Positions 62,153 to 64,000 of a stretch of DNA of 64,000 nucleotides are shown here, in pieces; the first letter of the stretch is position 1, and every line of letters starts with the position of its first letter. Source of the stretch: Cupriavidus oxalaticus (GTDB lineage: Bacteria; Pseudomonadota; Gammaproteobacteria; Burkholderiales; Burkholderiaceae); the NCBI RefSeq assembly GCF_004768545.1, contig NZ_CP038636.1, positions 1,128,288 through 1,192,287 on the forward strand, read 5' to 3'. Made by a program: the position numbers and the translations under genes. The notes under the pieces were generated by a model that made no database searches, was not told the DNA's origin, and was given only the letters and a program-made list of their open reading frames with translations.

Positions 62153-63073
62153 TCATTTGCGCCAAGGTGCAGGGCTGAAGGCCCGCTTGGCCGCATCGAG
62201 AAACACGCGTTGGCGGACTGTTAAGCCCTGACGCGTCGGCGTCAAGGCCATCACTGGCGCAGGTTCTAGCCGCCAAGCGGGCAACAGTCGCTTCAGCTTA
62301 CCCTCGGCGATCAACGGTGCGGCATCCCATTCCGAGCGCTCCACAATGCCCAGGCCGTCCATCGCCCAGTCCCTGACCACGGTGCCGTCGTTTGATGATA
62401 ATGTGCTATCCAGCCGGATCGTAACGACTTTGCGCCCACGCTTTGTCCCAGTTTCTTGTTGAGTGAAACGCAGGCGGGTAACGTATTCGTCGTTCTCGCG
62501 CAATGTCAGAAATTCGTACTGTGTGAGTTGGGATGGATGATCGAGTTTCGACAGCCGAAGGGCAAGGGCCGGACTCGCGCACAGGAACCGGTCGTTCGGG
62601 GCGAGGTAATGACCTATCCAGGAAGACCCCTTGACGTTGCCGATCGACACGACCGCGTCGGCGCCCGAGGCTGCAGCGAGTGGGCTTTCCGCCAGGATGA
62701 GGGAAATCGCAAGATTTGGGTGCGAGCGATGCAAATCACGAACCAGCGGCGCGACATAGACGCGACCAAACCCGAAGGGCGCCACAACGCGCAAATGGCC
62801 GCTCACACCGCTGTTATCGCCCGCGACGCGTGAGGGAATCGACTCGATTCGCTCCAGGATTTCAATCGCTTCCTGAACAAGCTGCTGGCCTTCGGTGGTC
62901 AGTGAAATACCTCTGGCGGCGCGAATGACGAGGCGAAACCCCATCCGTTCTTCTATCCGCTGAAGGCGCACCGTAACAGCAGGGGGAGTCAGATTTAACA
63001 GTCTCGACGCCGCGGCGAGCGATTGTGACGAGCCCAGCGCACACAGCATGCGCAAGTCTTCCACTTCAAGCAT
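62153..63073 (-). CDS. LysR-family transcriptional regulator
   Basis: 306 residues. The HTH region reads SLAAASRLLNLTPPAVTVRLQRIEERMGF in segments and the effector domain starts at VSGHLRVVAPFGFGRVYVAP. This resembles the LrhA/DsdC-unrelated, AaeR-like branch of small LysR regulators, but a closer call is not possible. It is divergent from the FAD oxidoreductase that runs off the window at 64000. The 345-base gap between them contains a TTAAG-N5-CTTAA dyad. It probably controls that oxidoreductase. Confidence 0.88.
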   Translation of the reverse strand: MLEVEDLRMLCALGSSQSLAAASRLLNLTPPAVTVRLQRIEERMGFRLVIRAARGISLTTEGQQLVQEAIEILERIESIPSRVAGDNSGVSGHLRVVAPFGFGRVYVAPLVRDLHRSHPNLAISLILAESPLAAASGADAVVSIGNVKGSSWIGHYLAPNDRFLCASPALALRLSKLDHPSQLTQYEFLTLRENDEYVTRLRFTQQETGTKRGRKVVTIRLDSTLSSNDGTVVRDWAMDGLGIVERSEWDAAPLIAEGKLKRLLPAWRLEPAPVMALTPTRQGLTVRQRVFLDAAKRAFSPAPWRK

Positions 63074-63219
63074 TGATGGACCTTTAACGAAGGGTTTCGT
63101 TCCATATTAAACAGGATGGCGTTCTTTTTTCTATGGCACCGCGTGAGCAGGCAAGGGGCCATTCCTGCGGAAGACTTTCCGGACCACGCTGGAGGTGCCG
63201 CCTCACACCATGCAGACCA

Positions 63220-63234
63220 TTAAGCTTGACTTAA
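63220..63234. promoter_or_regulatory. Putative LysR box in the divergent region
   Basis: TTAAG-N5-CTTAA is a perfect interrupted dyad with T-N11-A symmetry, as expected for LysR proteins. It lies 146 bases before the LysR start and 184 bases before the oxidoreductase start. A second A/T-rich CTTAA sequence follows at about 63239. The remaining bases of 63074-63418 show no gene. Confidence 0.55.
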
Positions 63235-63418
63235 CGGTGGCTTAATTGAGTTTTCAGCCACACAAGCTTAAGAGGGCCGATAATCCTGACGTGCGATGAA
63301 ACGCCGGTCGGCGCGCTTGGCTAGTCCGCGAGTTTAGCGCCCCCACCCAGGCTGAACCGAGCAACGGAACGGATCGTGTTGAGCCTGCGACAATTACAAG
63401 TCCGCCGGGGAGTCTGTA

Positions 63419-64000
63419 ATGCATTTTAGTTCTTACTGGCTGGACACCTCCGAGCCGTTCGTCAGCAGATCGCCTGACGTGCCGGATGGAAGTTGCGACG
63501 TGGTAGTGGTTGGCGCGGGCATAACGAGTACCGCTGCGGCATTGGCGCTTGCCAAGAAAGGCGCAAGCGTCATGGTATGCGAAGCGGAGACCGTTGGTCA
63601 TGCGGCGTCGGGACGAAATGGCGGCATGTGCAATAACGGCTTTGCGCAAGATTATGCTTCACTCTCGCAGCGCATCGGCACCGAATTGGCCAACCGGCTA
63701 TACCTGGCCTTCGACGCGGGCGTCGATACGGTCGAGCGGCTGATCAGGGAAGAGTCAATCGATTGCGATTTCGTCCGCACGGGTAAGCTCAAACTCGCAG
63801 CAAAGCCCGAGCACTACGACAAGCTCGCGCGAAGCCAGGCGTTGCTCGCAGCGAGCGTCGACCCTGATACGCGCCTTTTGACAAAGGCGGAGCTTTGCGA
63901 CGAAATAGGCTCGAACCACTATCACGGCGGGTTGATCTTCGAAAAGAGTGCTGGGATGCACGTCGGTCGCTATGTTCGCGGTCTCGCGAAGGCTGCGGAA
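63419..64000 (+). CDS. FAD-dependent amine oxidoreductase (PuuB-like), truncated by window end
   Basis: 194 codons are open from the ATG at 63419, with GGGGAG six bases upstream, to the window edge; the rest lies outside. The start MHFSSYWLDTSEPF, FAD motif VVVVGAGITSTAAALALAKKG and SGRNGGMCNNGFAQDYASL match the PuuB-like oxidase at 40328-41617, including the shared DCDFxRTGKLKLA block. The Ile-Thr-Ser within the glycine motif is unusual but the glycines remain. It would oxidise an amine or amino acid to an imine/aldehyde. The neighbouring kinase/phospho-lyase operon and the LysR gene suggest a related substrate. Confidence 0.87.
   Translation, partial: MHFSSYWLDTSEPFVSRSPDVPDGSCDVVVVGAGITSTAAALALAKKGASVMVCEAETVGHAASGRNGGMCNNGFAQDYASLSQRIGTELANRLYLAFDAGVDTVERLIREESIDCDFVRTGKLKLAAKPEHYDKLARSQALLAASVDPDTRLLTKAELCDEIGSNHYHGGLIFEKSAGMHVGRYVRGLAKAAE

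Noticed and set aside
1..64000. CRISPR array, tRNA, rRNA or prophage
   Set aside because: No regularly spaced repeats, cloverleaf-like sequences, rRNA segments or phage structural genes were noticed on reading. A dedicated tRNA scan was not possible.

Overview
The window looks like chromosomal or megaplasmid DNA of a Gram-negative betaproteobacterium of the Burkholderiaceae, most likely Cupriavidus or a close relative. The reasons are high G+C for most of its length, two trimeric porins of the Burkholderia/Cupriavidus type, a TonB-dependent receptor, a CbbR-like LysR protein, CoA-transferase/hydratase genes and many paralogous catabolic genes. The genus is inferred from gene style only. I recognised no rRNA, tRNA, CRISPR array, phage or conjugation gene.

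Layout. (1) 1-5.9 kb: a LysR gene faces a minus-strand operon of porin, MaoC-type hydratase, class III CoA-transferase and aspartase-superfamily lyase, which looks like C5-dicarboxylate (itaconate/mesaconate-like) or related acid breakdown. (2) 5.9-6.4 kb: a scar left by a deleted duplicate of the module at 10.4-13.5 kb. (3) 6.4-9.9 kb: a minus-strand operon of type II haloacid-dehalogenase-like protein (HAD1), IlvD/Edd dehydratase and GhrA-like 2-hydroxyacid dehydrogenase. (4) 10-13.6 kb: an IS4/Tn5-like transposase remnant, then a CbbR-like regulator divergent from a catalytically degenerate HAD gene and a type II NADH dehydrogenase. (5) 13.6-19 kb: an aldehyde dehydrogenase/FAD oxidoreductase operon, a frameshifted CitE-like lyase, an AraC-type HTH protein and an Lrp regulator. 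(6) 19-33.4 kb: dipeptide-type ABC transporter, GabD- and GabT-like enzymes, an omega-aminotransferase, a cupin and two tandem-GNAT proteins. (7) 33.5-44 kb: acetyl-CoA synthetase, a second porin, and an operon of PuuC-like ALDH, HAD2, PuuB-like oxidase, a second near-identical binding protein and a second GhrA. (8) 44.5-47.5 kb: a three-component FAD/iron-sulfur amino-acid (opine or D-hydroxyproline type) dehydrogenase of very high G+C. (9) 47.6-54.5 kb: M20 amidohydrolase, cupin and aspartase, divergent from a TonB siderophore-type receptor behind a Fur-box-like site, then a tartrate-dehydrogenase-like enzyme. (10) 54.5-58 kb: a large cyclase/AAA/TPR regulator. (11) 58.3-64 kb: an island that begins with lower G+C, holding HAD3, an APH-fold kinase, a PLP phospho-lyase-type enzyme, an Lrp regulator, a LysR regulator and a truncated PuuB-like oxidase.

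The theme is uptake and oxidation of amines and amino acids: peptide-type ABC import, transaminases or FAD oxidases that give aldehydes, ALDHs that give acids, and hydroxyacid dehydrogenases. The points most worth checking are: type II HAD paralogues recurring in three catabolic operons, twice with a GhrA-type dehydrogenase; a kinase plus phospho-lyase pair that could degrade a hydroxylated amine; two divergent control regions that share blocks of sequence 15 kb apart; an operator-like inverted repeat shared by the first LysR gene and the first porin; and the remains of at least one deleted module copy.
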